The translations under genes and the position numbers were made by a program. The notes below the pieces were generated by a model, which was not told the DNA's origin, made no database searches, and worked only from the letters and a program-made list of their open reading frames with translations. Positions 1-11,705 of a stretch of DNA of 64,000 nt are shown piece by piece (the stretch's first letter is position 1; each line of letters starts with the position of its first letter). Source of the DNA: Labyrinthula sp. Ha (Eukaryota; Sar; Bigyra; Labyrinthulida; Labyrinthulaceae); NCBI GenBank assembly GCA_015227615.1, contig JAALGZ010000012.1, forward strand, positions 248,001 to 312,000, given 5' to 3'.

Positions 1-2035
1 AAAGGGGTGATAATATATATATGACATGGTCCTTTTACCTCATAATATATTTGAAAAGCAGAAAATAAACTTTTCTAGTTGTTTTCATACATCTTCTTGA
101 TAATTATATTGTATAATGGCGTTAAGAATAAAGTTTACTGCTTTTGTTACTGAAAAACTTCTGTTTTAATTTGTCTAGATCAAAGTTAATTACATCACTT
201 GTTTTAAGATTCAGTTGAGCATGGCACTTAATCGTTCTTACTTTCACACACCAGCAGTGAAACCCTTTAAGAGTTATAAATGGCTTCCGCAGATACATAT
301 TCCTAAGATCTTACCAAATTTGGAACCAATGCTAACAGAATAAGAAACTGAATATTCGGACATATACATTGTTTATATTTTATCTCCATTGATGCAGAAT
401 CAATTTGGTGATTTGATAATTGTAGTTAATTTCTTACTCTGAAGGATGAAAATAACAGTTGAGTAATTATTTCATTAAGGTGGACTGAAGTAATGAATAA
501 GTTTGTTGTACAAGTTCAACAGATTATTAGAAATTGCAAACGAGTCTGGCGTGGTAAAGGGGATAAGAATATGAGGGTCAATTAAAATATATTACTATGA
601 TTTGATCGTTATTCATAGCTACTAAAACTCAAATAGAAAGAGTATCATATATGTATATTCATATCTTAAGAAATACCTTTCTTTCTACTTTAACCTTAAG
701 AATATAATAACCCAATTACACACAATTTCATATGATTGCAGTAGAGCTATATTCATCTAAGAATATAGAAAAATAGAGGTAGTTGATCCATGAAGAGAAA
801 AAGAATTTTAACGTTCCGTACAGCGTTCAGTACAACGTTCAGTTTAAGATAAATCGGTAAAAGTATAGTTTTAATCGAAGAAAAGAATTTTTGTTGTAGC
901 AATATGCGAAAAAAAATGGCAGTGTATGTATGTATCTGAAATCTAAACAAACCTTAATGATAATTTTCTATTTAAGGATACTGATAGAGGGGAATATACA
1001 AGAGCACGATTTTCATTGTTGAACTCCCTAGAACGAAATTGAAATATGAACAATGTGCAATGTTAATCCCATCAGTAAACATTGTAACAGCTTCACTTTA
1101 TCATTATCACATTGTGCATATAATTAATCTTTTTCTTGGGTTTCGGATTACTATTTTTAACTTGTGTTTATTGCGATATCTGATGTTGATATTAATATGG
1201 TACCTAGAGATACTACGCGGCTTCTCAGCGAGAAATTAACTGAAGCTTCTGAAATATTGCTTCAGAAATCAATATTACTAATAAGTATCCCAAGAATCTT
1301 GAGCGTGAACAGAATAATTATGAGTTTCTCGTAGATAAATAGTCCACACGATTAATTACTAAACTCCTTTCGTTGCTCAGGCCTATTAGAGTATTATTAT
1401 TGTACCACTACCAAAATAGAACTAAATTCGGAAACAACCATTAGTTTTTGAGAGGCGCTCCTTTACCATAGAGTTCTATTCTGCAAAATGTTGCTAAAGG
1501 CACATACGCCTACATACAGTATGGATAATATGGCCCTGTGAGCAATACTCGAAATATTTCCTTTAAAATCTTTGAGTGATGTGTAATAAATATCAACAGA
1601 TAGTGTAATGTCTAAAAATTTCACAAATATGGTTCAAATTAAAATGAGAATGGGAAAGCCAATTTCTCAGTGTAAACTTTCCTCAGACTGCACTCCCAAT
1701 TGAGACTTCGACTATAGATAGGCTTAGTGTTTAAACTAGATTGTGAACCTTCCCAGTCCGGTCAAAAAATAAACTTGTTAATTTTTATTGATTGTCTCGG
1801 ACACTGTAGTAGAGAGAAAACAACACAGGTTAGAAATTAGCACTCTTTGTAATTCTCGAAGAGCACATTTACTCATAGTGCGCACCCTGTGTAGTAGACA
1901 AAGTCAGTTAGTGCTTCGGACATAGTTATGGTAAGCCAAGATCGTGTCTTTTGGTCTTTTAATCTTGAAAGATGGTATCTTGACTAGCAGTCTACATCTT
2001 TCGAACATGAAAATGCTTTAACTAAGTTATTCCAA
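1..2035. other. AT-rich spacer, nothing recognised
   Basis: Both strands were read. Short open frames here are rich in Phe, Ile, Leu and Tyr, as expected by chance in AT-rich DNA. No gene, RNA or repeat could be supported. Confidence 0.5.
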
Positions 2036-2125
2036 GTAGGCGTGTTTAGCGAGATAACAAAAGCTTCTCGTGAAGGATTTTACCAAAAGGTTTGTATTGT
2101 GAGGTAACGAGAGAAAATCTCTCGA
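2036..2125 (+). repeat. Dispersed CTCGAG-rich repeat, copy 1
   Basis: The core reads GCGAGATAAC, then GCTTCTCGTGAAGGATTTTA, then GGTAACGAGAG followed by CTCTCGAGA. It matches, with scattered differences, the inverted copy at 34976-35060 and a more diverged copy at 2571-2650. Internal palindromes suggest a small non-autonomous element or a foldback repeat. It lies 1.1 kb before receptor gene A. Confidence 0.7.
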
Positions 2126-2560
2126 GAAAAAATCATGTATGACCCAATATTGCCCAAAATTTTCACATTCCAATTCCATTAACACTGAGCAAAAACTAAG
2201 AGTCATAAAGCTTAAAATGCATTATGCAGAAGCTTTTCCTTTTTTAATTCCTATTATCTAATCTGTTTTGACTTTTTACTAAGTTAACTTGATGAAAAAC
2301 AAAAAATACTGCACAAGTTAGCATGATTAATGTATAATCATCATATGGAAATGACTCTATCTCTGTCCAAACTTTGTCTTAGAAAATTGTACACACATAT
2401 TTAAAGAGCTCTGTGCAAGAACAGCGAATAATTACATTATTTAGCGTTCAGTTTTCATATATTTCATCATTTTGTTGTATTTCTGTATTTTGTTTTGTAC
2501 CAAAATTTTGCATGAAGTGTTGGCATAGGGGACCAAATTCCAGTAGCCCAAAATATTTCT

Positions 2561-2650
2561 CTCGTTACTTCTCGCGAGATAACGAGGGCTTTTCAGGAAG
2601 AATTTCATCAAAATATCTCTAGTGCGAGATAACCAAAGAGCTCCTCTAGA
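2561..2650 (+). repeat. Dispersed CTCGAG-rich repeat, copy 2 (diverged)
   Basis: It starts with the inverted repeat CTCGTTA ... CTCGCGAG ... TAACGAG (2561-2586). It then follows copy 1 through GCGAGATAAC, GCTTTTC, GAAGAATTTCATCAAAA and GCGAGATAAC. It has the same orientation as copy 1, 0.5 kb away, and is clearly more diverged from copies 1 and 3 than they are from each other. Confidence 0.6.
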
Positions 2651-3157
2651 TAAGCCCTCGTTAAGACTCTCTCGTTAAAGACGTCTAATTCCAAGCCAAT
2701 ATTTTACATGATATGTACTCTTTTCTTTCACTTTTCTGGTCTTGTATTCAAAAGATTGTGTAAAGAACTATACCCAGGCTGTGTTTTTTATTAGGTTCCC
2801 AGTTCTTGCAGCTAATACTTGGTTTAAATTTATTGGCACCAAATAACCCAAGTGTCTTGTACGTTATGTTTGAAAAAAACTTCTGAAAATTTCCCGTTCT
2901 TTTAGTCGGGTACTTCTAATTTCTCCTTTCCCGGACTTCCCGGTCATTAGACAAGAACACAGTCAATCACGTAAGATAAAACGAAATTTTAAGAATATTC
3001 ACATTGTTTAACTGGGCCCCAGTGTTGTAAAATGACAGTGGTTCAACATATTTCCTTATCATGACCATTTTGAATTTCTGAAAAGTACTACTAATATATG
3101 TTCAGCTTCTCGTCTCACTTCTTATGGCTCAATAACTTCTAACGCCACGAGGAAACT

Positions 3158-3185
3158 GCAAACTGTAACGAAACAACTTCTAAGG
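3158..3185 (+). promoter_or_regulatory. Conserved leader block upstream of gene A
   Basis: GCAAACTGTAACGAAACAAC followed by TTCTAAGG lies 35-62 bp before the ATG. Nearly the same block with the same spacing lies before gene D, and weaker forms before B, C, E, F and G. It could be a transcription-start element or a factor-binding site. The similarity is seen directly; the role is inferred. Confidence 0.5.
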
Positions 3186-3219
3186 AAGGTTGCGGCTAGA
3201 TCTTTGCACAGAGAATATT

Positions 3220-4893
3220 ATGAAGCACGGTTACATGGTTTCTTTGCTATCCCTGATTCTTCCCTTTGTGCATTCAAGTGCTCAGGTGCCCCTTATAGCT
3301 GGCAGCTTTACGTTCTTAACTACAAGATACTCAAACTATATTGGCAATTTTGACAAAGACTGTTCCATCTCAGCCCCTATGGTGAAACTCGCACCAGGCG
3401 AGAATTTATGTGATTTGGATAGTATCGAAACAAATGTTACAGGAAGAGTTCTTATTACGTTTATTATTTTAAGGTTTGGTTGTTATGAAGAAACTGCTTA
3501 TGAGAATGCAATAGAGCTTGGTGCTGTTGCACTGATAGATTCTGTTTTCATGCCGCCTGGATCCTATCATAGTGTTCATAATTCTGGACAAAGTTTCAAC
3601 AAAAGGGAAGTTCCTTTCTTGCAAGTAGGAGACGAATTCTTTGAATTGTTTGGAGAAGAAGAATTTAGTCCTGGTTATGATTTATTAGATGGTACCCAAA
3701 TTAACATCAACGGGTGTGCAGATATAACACCAGTTATAGAATGTTATGAAATATACACCTATGTACAGATATTTTTTTCTTTCGTGGCCTTTTTTGGAGT
3801 ATTTCTAGCATATAAGGCAGTTCGAGACCTCAAATCTACACCTTCAACTCGTCCAAGACTTGTGCTGATTATTTATGAGTTACTGCTTTTAGTATTTAAC
3901 GCAGTAGTTCTTTTCTTTGGACTTAGTTTAAGACAAAACAAGAATTGGGTTAATGGAAGTATTATCTCTGCGCAAACAAAAGATATATTTGGAAACTTAC
4001 AAATTGTGGGTGTTCTTCAAGGTTCTCTTATGAATGCAATTTATTGGAATGCACTACGAAAGGGTTGCTTTCTAAAAGAGGCAATAACATCTGAATACTG
4101 GAACAAGAATTTTTTCCATTCTCCTTGGCAGCTGGTCACACTAACCTTTTCTATTTTCTTCTGCATAGAATATTCAATACTTCTTGTAAAATATTATCAA
4201 TGTGATTTAGTTGATTTTGAAATGTTTCTTCGAATCATTATATGGCTTGATATTCTAGTTGGATTAGTTCTTGTTTTAAGTATGATTCATTTTATTCATA
4301 CTTTGAGGAAAATAGTTCCGAACACAAAGAGCCAGAAATTTTTTTCAAATGGAGATGATAATTCGAACAAAGTAATTTTATTTTGGTCCAGTGTTAAAGG
4401 GATGTTTCACGCTAGAGTAAAGACATTCCGTAAAACTTCTCCGAGTAACAGAAATATTAGTGAGGTAAACACAAAGCTTATAATCTTATCTCTACATCTG
4501 TCCAAATGGCTGACATTAAATGTTATTCTTATGATAACAGCCTATTGTTTAATCTTGCTCGGATTCTTTGAAAACCTTGCCTACGGAATGGATCAAAATG
4601 ATCCAGATGGTTGTAAAATGTATTCTTTTTATTTTGCATATGTTTGTGTTAGAGTACTTTTATCACACTGTAAAATTATTGGACTCGCAGGACCTTCAGG
4701 GAAAACGAGTTCACAAAATAATTTTATACAAACAAAATGTAGAAATAAACAAATAGCGAGTAGCCAGCAGCAAGGAAACAACAGGAAGCTATCTTTAAGC
4801 GCTGGCCCAGAATCTATTCTAGGATACTCCACGACTGTCAGGCATATCCATTATAACAATCACAAGATAGACGATTTAGAGCTTAGTTTATAG
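3220..4893 (+). CDS. PA-domain seven-transmembrane receptor-like protein, paralog A
   Basis: The product has 557 residues. Residues 1-21 form a signal peptide ending SSA before QVP; this 21-residue length is shared by all seven paralogs and fixes the start at this ATG, although the frame is open for ten codons upstream. Residues about 30-175 form a PA-like ectodomain with cysteines at 48, 64, 88, 166 and 175 and the block GCYEETAYENAIELGAVALI (87-106). Seven hydrophobic segments follow near 178-200, 212-236, 255-279, 302-324, 335-360, 427-452 and 466-490, with a long loop between five and six. NDPDGC (460-465) precedes the last segment. The tail is polar and ends in Ser-Leu. This is receptor layout: N-terminus outside, tail in the cytoplasm. 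No ligand or partner can be named. A stands alone at the left end of the cluster. Confidence 0.9.
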   Translation: MKHGYMVSLLSLILPFVHSSAQVPLIAGSFTFLTTRYSNYIGNFDKDCSISAPMVKLAPGENLCDLDSIETNVTGRVLITFIILRFGCYEETAYENAIELGAVALIDSVFMPPGSYHSVHNSGQSFNKREVPFLQVGDEFFELFGEEEFSPGYDLLDGTQININGCADITPVIECYEIYTYVQIFFSFVAFFGVFLAYKAVRDLKSTPSTRPRLVLIIYELLLLVFNAVVLFFGLSLRQNKNWVNGSIISAQTKDIFGNLQIVGVLQGSLMNAIYWNALRKGCFLKEAITSEYWNKNFFHSPWQLVTLTFSIFFCIEYSILLVKYYQCDLVDFEMFLRIIIWLDILVGLVLVLSMIHFIHTLRKIVPNTKSQKFFSNGDDNSNKVILFWSSVKGMFHARVKTFRKTSPSNRNISEVNTKLIILSLHLSKWLTLNVILMITAYCLILLGFFENLAYGMDQNDPDGCKMYSFYFAYVCVRVLLSHCKIIGLAGPSGKTSSQNNFIQTKCRNKQIASSQQQGNNRKLSLSAGPESILGYSTTVRHIHYNNHKIDDLELSL

Positions 4894-5268
4894 CTACTGT
4901 CTCAAGGGCAAAGTGCGTTTTCAACTGATTCTAAGCATTTTCGGGGTTACACCAATCCAAAATAATAATTCTTGCTCCCGAATATAGTGATGCAGTGAAT
5001 GAAGTGGTTTCCTAATAAGAAATGATTTACCTGGAAACAGTGACCATGAAGAGAATGTGGAAGGCTATATGCGATGTATTATGTTGTCTTGAAGCCTTTA
5101 GTTCTTCTAAACCTTAATATAATAGTTTGTATTAAACAAGTATAAGTGTCTACAGTATTAGTTCTATGTTACAAAATTCACCAAGACACTTGAAAGTATC
5201 ATTCTAGATAGTAACTGAATTTGCTATGTTCTGGTTAAGACCCACCTTCCATCCCTGTTTTGAAATAA
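4894..5268. other. Spacer downstream of gene A
   Basis: AT-rich sequence with no convincing coding signal and no clear terminator. An AATAAA hexamer near 5264 could serve as a polyadenylation signal, though it is far from the stop. Confidence 0.4.
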
Positions 5269-5589
5269 ACACTAGTATTAACTACGCTAAATTTTGTGGC
5301 TACTATCTCTCTAATCATTGTTAGATATAAGATGTGGAAAGCAAATAGGAAACAAGCGCTAATACCACAAAGCAGTATCTTGTCTCAAGGCGATGTTTCA
5401 TATACAACCATTAAAAAAAAAATTTCGGAGAAAAAACTCACAGCAATTATTGGTTCGTCTCACCAAGTACAAGAGAAAAAGAACATTGAAGATCAATGTC
5501 AACAAAATGTCAAATACAACGAATACCCTCCTAATAGTTCACTCGAAAGGGATCTGGAGGAGTTCAAGCTCTCAGGGAGAAGAATGTAG
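5269..5589 (+). pseudogene. Orphan membrane-segment-plus-tail exon or gene fragment
   Basis: An open frame of 106 codons with no ATG at its head ends at TAG. It begins with a hydrophobic stretch (TLVLTTLNFVATISLIIV) directly followed by a basic run (RYKMWKANRKQ), then about 75 polar residues rich in Lys, Glu, Gln and Ser. That reads as a last membrane helix with a cytoplasmic tail, unlike the Phe/Ile/Tyr-rich chance frames nearby. A possible splice acceptor (AACACTAG) sits at its start. It does not align with the seventh segment or tails of the A-G receptors. It may be a terminal exon whose other exons I cannot find, or a leftover of another membrane protein. Confidence 0.4.
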
Positions 5590-5989
5590 AACAATCTTTT
5601 TGAATAGCGATGAAACTATTTTCTTTAAATTAAATTTTTTTCTCGAGGTTGCTAAGGATGCAAAGATCCTGATTTTACCAGCCATTTACAACTGAGTTCA
5701 CTATAAATTTCACTCACCGAACGATTTCGTGTCAGTATCCGAGAAGGTATGAAAACCGTGATACGAGATTTGTATATTATTACTTGCTGGTATTTGAGCA
5801 TAATTTAATTAGATGTACCTCATATGAGAATCGATAAGGCTTGAAAGCTTAAGAGCGAAAATTAAAAATTCTTTTTAAAACTGTTGGTTTATTAATAGAA
5901 ACATTTGGAATAAAATATAATTATAAAAATGTAAATTTTCTAACATTTTACTGAGCATATTCCTTTAGAATTAGTTCTTGTTCTATCTT

Positions 5990-6340
5990 TTCTAACTTAT
6001 TTTTGCTTCACCTCCAGCAAAATGGACATGAAATACTATACATCCAATCTTTGCACTGTGAAGATTCAGCTTTACTGGGAGCTTGGTTGAGGCTATTTTA
6101 TAAAAAGCGTCACCTCATTCCGTCCTCGCTACAAGTTCTTTTGTCTTTGACATGGTGCAACATCCAATTTGTTGATCATTTAAGATCTTAAATGTTTTTC
6201 GTGATATGACAGCTGCACATACTGGTGTAGCACTGCACTTGAACTCGATCCTCTTGCTTCAATTAACTGGCTATTGGTCGTGCACTTTGGGTTCAGGTTG
6301 GTCGTTGCTCCTAGCAGCAAATGGTTTAATTTCGCTTTGA
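5990..6340 (-). mobile_element. Decayed retroelement-like coding fossil
   Basis: On the minus strand, short blocks in more than one frame read as conserved protein and are GC-richer than the surroundings. One block, near IEFKCSATPVCAAVISRKTF, resembles the aspartic protease stretch of LTR-retrotransposon polyproteins. The fossil is small, broken in several places, and without visible terminal repeats. Its divergence suggests it is old. The family assignment is tentative. Confidence 0.35.
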
Positions 6341-9300
6341 GGTACCTCAAAGAAACTCAAAATTCAACCGTTTAACAACTGTTTTTATAATTATAAATCA
6401 TCCGGCAGTATTGTTTGCGTAGAGTGTTAGAGAAGCTATCGTAAAATTCTTCTAAAAAAAATTGACCTACAACTACAATTTACTATAACCAAAACTCACC
6501 AGACTTTTCATATAAACCATTGAACTCTATTCTAGCGCATTCAAAAGAGGATATCTAATTCAAGGATAACCCATGAACAGAACTGCAATTTGAAACCAGT
6601 TTCAGAGCTTAACTTGAAAATCTACCAACTGTGACAATAAAATATCATGTACTAACTTATCTTGATTTGCAAATACAGGTAAAGTTTATTCTTTTGGAAA
6701 ACCCTTATATAAAAAAAATAGAAAGTTCAGAGTGTAGTGTCGAGCTACTAACTCGAAAAGTGTTCTCATTAATCCTTAAATCTGTATAAGATCATTCAAA
6801 TATATCTATGAATTTTTTCTGAACCAGAAAACAATAAGCTAATTCAAAGTTTATCGAAGAAACTAAAGTATGAGTCCTTATGTAATGATAGAAGATTATT
6901 ATTTAAACAGATCAGTCTTTTGAAACCGTTGAATAAATATACATGTAATATACAACATTACATGTTACTGCCCATTAAGAACACTTAGGATTTGAGATTA
7001 AGAAAAAATCTACATAGTAAAGGCTTATGCTTTTCTAACATTGCGTTCAAATTTTACTAGAGGTAATGGTATATTTTATCAATCCAACTATGGTGTTCAA
7101 AGTATCTAGAAATATTGGTGTAGATGCCTACCCTTAGACATGCTTAATTAATTATTAGGGTTTTAAAAATTAAGAGAGACAGGTAGATATTGTGATTTTA
7201 TTTAACAAAAACTCTACATAGGTAGAAGAAACAGTATTAAGAGCAACCTAGGTCACCTTTAAAACTAGCTAGGTTTCAACTCGAACCAAGAATACATTAA
7301 GTATCAGAAGAAAAGAAACGATTACAAGAACAAAGGAGAACTAAAATTCTTATTAATCCTTCAGGAGATGCATTTGTTTCTTGAGCAAGTTTCAGGAAAT
7401 TTTCTGTCTAATATTAACAAAATGGATCAAAAGTTTTTACTGCGAAGAATCCATGAGACATCATTATAACTAATAATAGCTTCAGGGTTTCCAGTAATAC
7501 TCGAAACTGTTAAGTGCAAATTCATTCCCCCCTTTTTTTATAATAGTTCACTTACGAAGTGAATGATTTCTGTAAGAATTCAGGTTTCTGCATATAGCTA
7601 GTTATATTTATTTAACAGTCGCCGTCGAAGATATACGGTAAACATTTATTATACCTATACTAATAGTTTTACAATATTGACTTTAATAAAAGTACAAATT
7701 GAAAACTTATTAAAAGTTTACTATTAACAATTGCATTTACATTTGACAGCTTTATATTTTTCTTAAGACCCGAAATATGTAAAATTTCTCTAAAATCCAA
7801 CAATAGAGTAATAGAAGATGACGAGATTTACTCATGACAAAGTTCAAGTGTATATAAATATATAATTAAAATGATTTATTTACCTCATCTGTAACTAAGA
7901 AGATATTTTACTTTAATGAACATAAAAACATATCTCCCTGAAAAACATAGACAAAAAAGGTACATTCTTAGAATGTAGTAACCCAACATTTCAGGCTCTC
8001 ATTTCACAAGCTGCAGATGCAAATCTAAAATCATTATTATAGTAAACTCGCTTCTTCAGGACAAAGTAAAAAATGCGTTATATACTACTTAGTTTGATTA
8101 TCAATGATAAAATACCGATTAGGATATTGAGAGTCAATTAATTAATGTGAAGGATATGCTAAGCAAGGAAAGAGAAAGTTAAGAAATTAAAAAAGTAACC
8201 ATATGTTATTGGTTGGAGTACTCTTATAAAAATATAATAGCTGAACAAAGAATTTGACCTTATTTCCACAGTTCTTTCGAGATCTTTCTTTTCTCTTTAA
8301 TGCTAATCATATAGGGGAATGACTGGCTCCTTGGGATACTATATATATTGATTCGGAGCAAAATTTTATTTTACAAGACTCTTTCACAATCAGAAGCCAA
8401 ATACTAAGTGTTTTTTGGTAATATTGTGTAGTGTTCTCATCAATTCTTCTGGCTGGGTATTTAGATGCTAAGCAGTCTAAAAAACTCTTGTTGAAGCGAC
8501 CCATCTCATATTAAGCTACATATAGCTGATTTTTTTTCTGTTCAAAGAATTACATAATATACGTGGTGACCTTTACATAGACTTCACATAGGATTAATCT
8601 CGTGATTCCAAGCTTTCTAGGGGTTAATGTATTGATATTATTTACTATGGATAGATTAAAAATTCAACATTAACCCTTATTCATACGAGAGGCTGTTAAA
8701 CTTAATAAGAATGTCAATGCATAAGAATATTTGAGTTGTCTACACCAAGGATATTTAAAAATAATTTCTGTACCAATATCTACAGGAAAAAATAAAAATA
8801 ATTTTAATTGATAGCATAGCTTAAATTACAAATGGTAAAATATAGTGTTTTGCATATAAAAAATTTTCTAGTTTCTCTTATTTGATTAAGCAACTAATAT
8901 ACAAAACGGGTTGATTATCTAAATAGATGACAATCTATTAAAAAATAGCTTTTCTAATTAGTGTAACGATTTTTATGCATAGATCATACATTTGTTAAAT
9001 TGTTGTGCTTTTCTTTTGTATTTAAAGTAGCTACGTACAATAAACACTTTTGCCTTTGAATTGAGCCCCGAATGTTGATGAAGTCATATATAAATAGCTG
9101 ACTAAATAAAATTAATAGTGCAATGGCTGGTTTTCCTTCTTCATGGCTAATCAGTTCCATGTAAACAGCTACCTTGGGTATGAAAGCGTGCTATGTGATA
9201 CATTTTCTTCTGAAGATATGATCATTTTTTTTTCTGCAAAAATATTTCATCGAGCTATAAGAAAAAAATACATAAGCTTAAACCAGTAAATCACATGTTC

Positions 9301-11243
9301 AATTTTTTAATTTTTCTGCTAATTCACGTGCAAAATTTTCTGTGACAAATTTAAATTAATGACTACGAATAAATTTCTATCTAGGTAACCGCAGTAGGCC
9401 TTACTTCTGATAAATTTCGCAATATAATAAGTGGTAGAAAAGTTCCGATTGAAAGGTTTTAGTTCAACAACCATTAGCACATTTAACCAAAATCAACACA
9501 TACTGGGTTGAGTTTCAGTTATGCGATGGGTTTAGATCAACACCTACTTGTCACTCTAAGTTTTCATACCTTGCAAAAAATCAGTACCTAAAGACGTATG
9601 GTTTACATAATGTGTATTTGTTTCTGCAATGCTAGGGATCAGATGATTAGGCAACGATATGTTTAATTCATATTAGTTTCTACTCGTTAAAAAAAATTCA
9701 GCACATATTACTAAGCTAAGTTTCCTTTCCCAATACAAACAAAAACTGAAACTGATACTAAATAATAATTTTCATCAGATTTCAAGGTCCAGTGTTGTAA
9801 AAAAATAAAACAAAATAAATGACTATAAACTCTATTAAAGTTTATTATATGCGCAGAGAAAAGCCTGTACAAGGGGTTTTGGATATTTGACCCAACTACA
9901 ATGTATCTCTAAATTGTCACCAATATTGGACTGATTGATGGAACACTTAAATAATCTAAAACAATCAATAATCAAATAAAAGTTATACGTTCATAAACTA
10001 TCAAAAGCGGAAAGCTACGCTAAGTATGACTTCTCAATTTAAACAAGCATTACACTTGACTAACCACATATGAACACTAGCAGCTTAAGAATACGATAGC
10101 TTCTTTAAATCGCTCCATAACTTTTTCAACTTCAAACATCTTCTATTGCTTGGCATAAATTAATTGACGGATATATTAAGAAAATTGAGGTCAAAAAAAG
10201 ATCTATATTAGCATACATATTTTTAGTAACATTATATAGGACTTTATACTATTTGATATTCCTCATTGCTTATCAGTCTTTAATGTTGGACCACGTATAG
10301 TAGCACATTTATCCAATATCAGGGGAATGAAATAAGACCTAATACCTAGATCTATGCGATGCAATAAGTTGTAAGACCATAATTTAAGGGCTTAGAGAGA
10401 AGAATGTTATCACTGTTAAGGGATTTTAGATATTACTCTTAAAACTACAACTAACGATGGGGATATGAGTCGAAGAAAGGAATGAGTTATCAAGAAGTGA
10501 GTTTGTGACACAAGAGAAAAAATACTGAAGGTATTCTCGAGATGCAGCTTACAATACCAAATTTGGTGCTCAATATAATTCGGAAGAGTATTCAAATAAT
10601 AAGTGATTAACATGCTAGGAGATAAAAAAAAATATATTATGTCATGAGCAACGGTAGCAACATGAGTAATATTCATAGAGGGATAAATCTGACTCAAGCC
10701 TTGATATCGAAGACCAAACACAGCTTACTACGTCTACCCCATTAAGTATATAAACGAATAAATCACAGTATAAGTACATTTAATAGGAATTTGGTAGCCG
10801 TAAAGGGCAACACCTCACGGTTCTCAATGGGATTCAGTTCCAAACTTTTTTTCTCTCGGGGTTCACCATATGGATACCCTATCCCTATATCTATTATTTT
10901 GAGTTGTTGATAACACTAGAAAATAGCTTTAATTATTTAAATTTTTCGTTGTAATGTAACGGCATCAAGTTATAATGTAGCAAAATTCCATGTGCTTTTC
11001 CTACATGTATAAAAACATTTGGGCATGAAGACTAATCTGAAAAATAAGACTAAAACTTAGCATTAATACCAAAACATCTGTTTTTCAGTATATTGGAAGT
11101 TATTTAAAAATCTTATTAAATATTTGTGCTTTCTAAGAGTCTTGACTTACTCTTGTCCTGATTGAAACAGTGTGGAAACTTTGCCGAAGACTGACTCGAG
11201 GTACAGCAACTTTCTCCACTAGGATTGCGAGCTCTTGTGAGTT
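6341..11243. other. Long AT-rich spacer
   Basis: No gene supported. A minus-strand frame of 65 codons at 8307-8504 has a mildly protein-like composition in its first half. A 101-codon minus-strand frame at 10416-10721 is within chance length for this base composition. No repeats or RNA genes were recognised. Confidence 0.4.
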
Positions 11244-11470
11244 ATGAAGACGCCCAGTGATCAAGCTATCGAAGAACTTGTTCTTTCGGTTTTGGGAGGT
11301 AAGTTAATGTTAATTGATATATGTTACCGGTACTCTTTTACATTACCACTTCTCAGATTTATCAAGTGTAATCATGACTGATTGCCCAAAATCTACTTTA
11401 ACCAATGAGATTTGGTTGTATTAATTAATCTAGAATGACATAACAATGAAATATATTTCCCTGTTTCAAT
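11244..11470 (+). other. Possible short spliced exon pair upstream of gene B
   Basis: ATG at 11244 opens 18 codons reading MKTPSDQAIEELVLSVLG, with little of the AT-driven bias of the spacer, and runs into a strong donor GAG|GTAAGT at 11299. A CTCAG acceptor 58 bp on keeps the frame open for about 20 further codons. This could be a small gene, a 5' exon, or an upstream frame in the leader of gene B. No family recognised. Confidence 0.25.
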
Positions 11471-11641
11471 AAGCGAAACATCAACGGAAGTTATTATATT
11501 GCTGTGCTCTTGGTCGAGTAAATGACATTAAACTTTTTTTAACGCAGTTCTCCATTATATATGCTGAGAACAAAGGTTTTGCTACAAATATTCGTAACAT
11601 ATCTCGTTTCTCTTTCTTATTGGTTAGTTTTAGAACTTCTA

Positions 11642-11675
11642 GCAAACGAAAACTGTACTAAGAGATCTCCTAGCG
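11642..11675 (+). promoter_or_regulatory. Leader block upstream of gene B (weak match)
   Basis: GCAAACGAAAACTGTACTAA followed by GAGATCTCCTAG, 31-64 bp before the ATG. It keeps the GCAAAC, ACTGTA and CTCCTAG parts of the A/D block with an insertion. Confidence 0.35.
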
Positions 11676-11705
11676 ACCATATCTAATTAACTCCTTCTAA
11701 AAAGT

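Noticed and set aside
10416-10721. 101-codon minus-strand frame
   Set aside because: Several frames of this length are expected by chance in 64 kb of such AT-rich DNA. Composition is hydrophobic and Tyr/Leu/Ser-rich, with no splice sites or motif.
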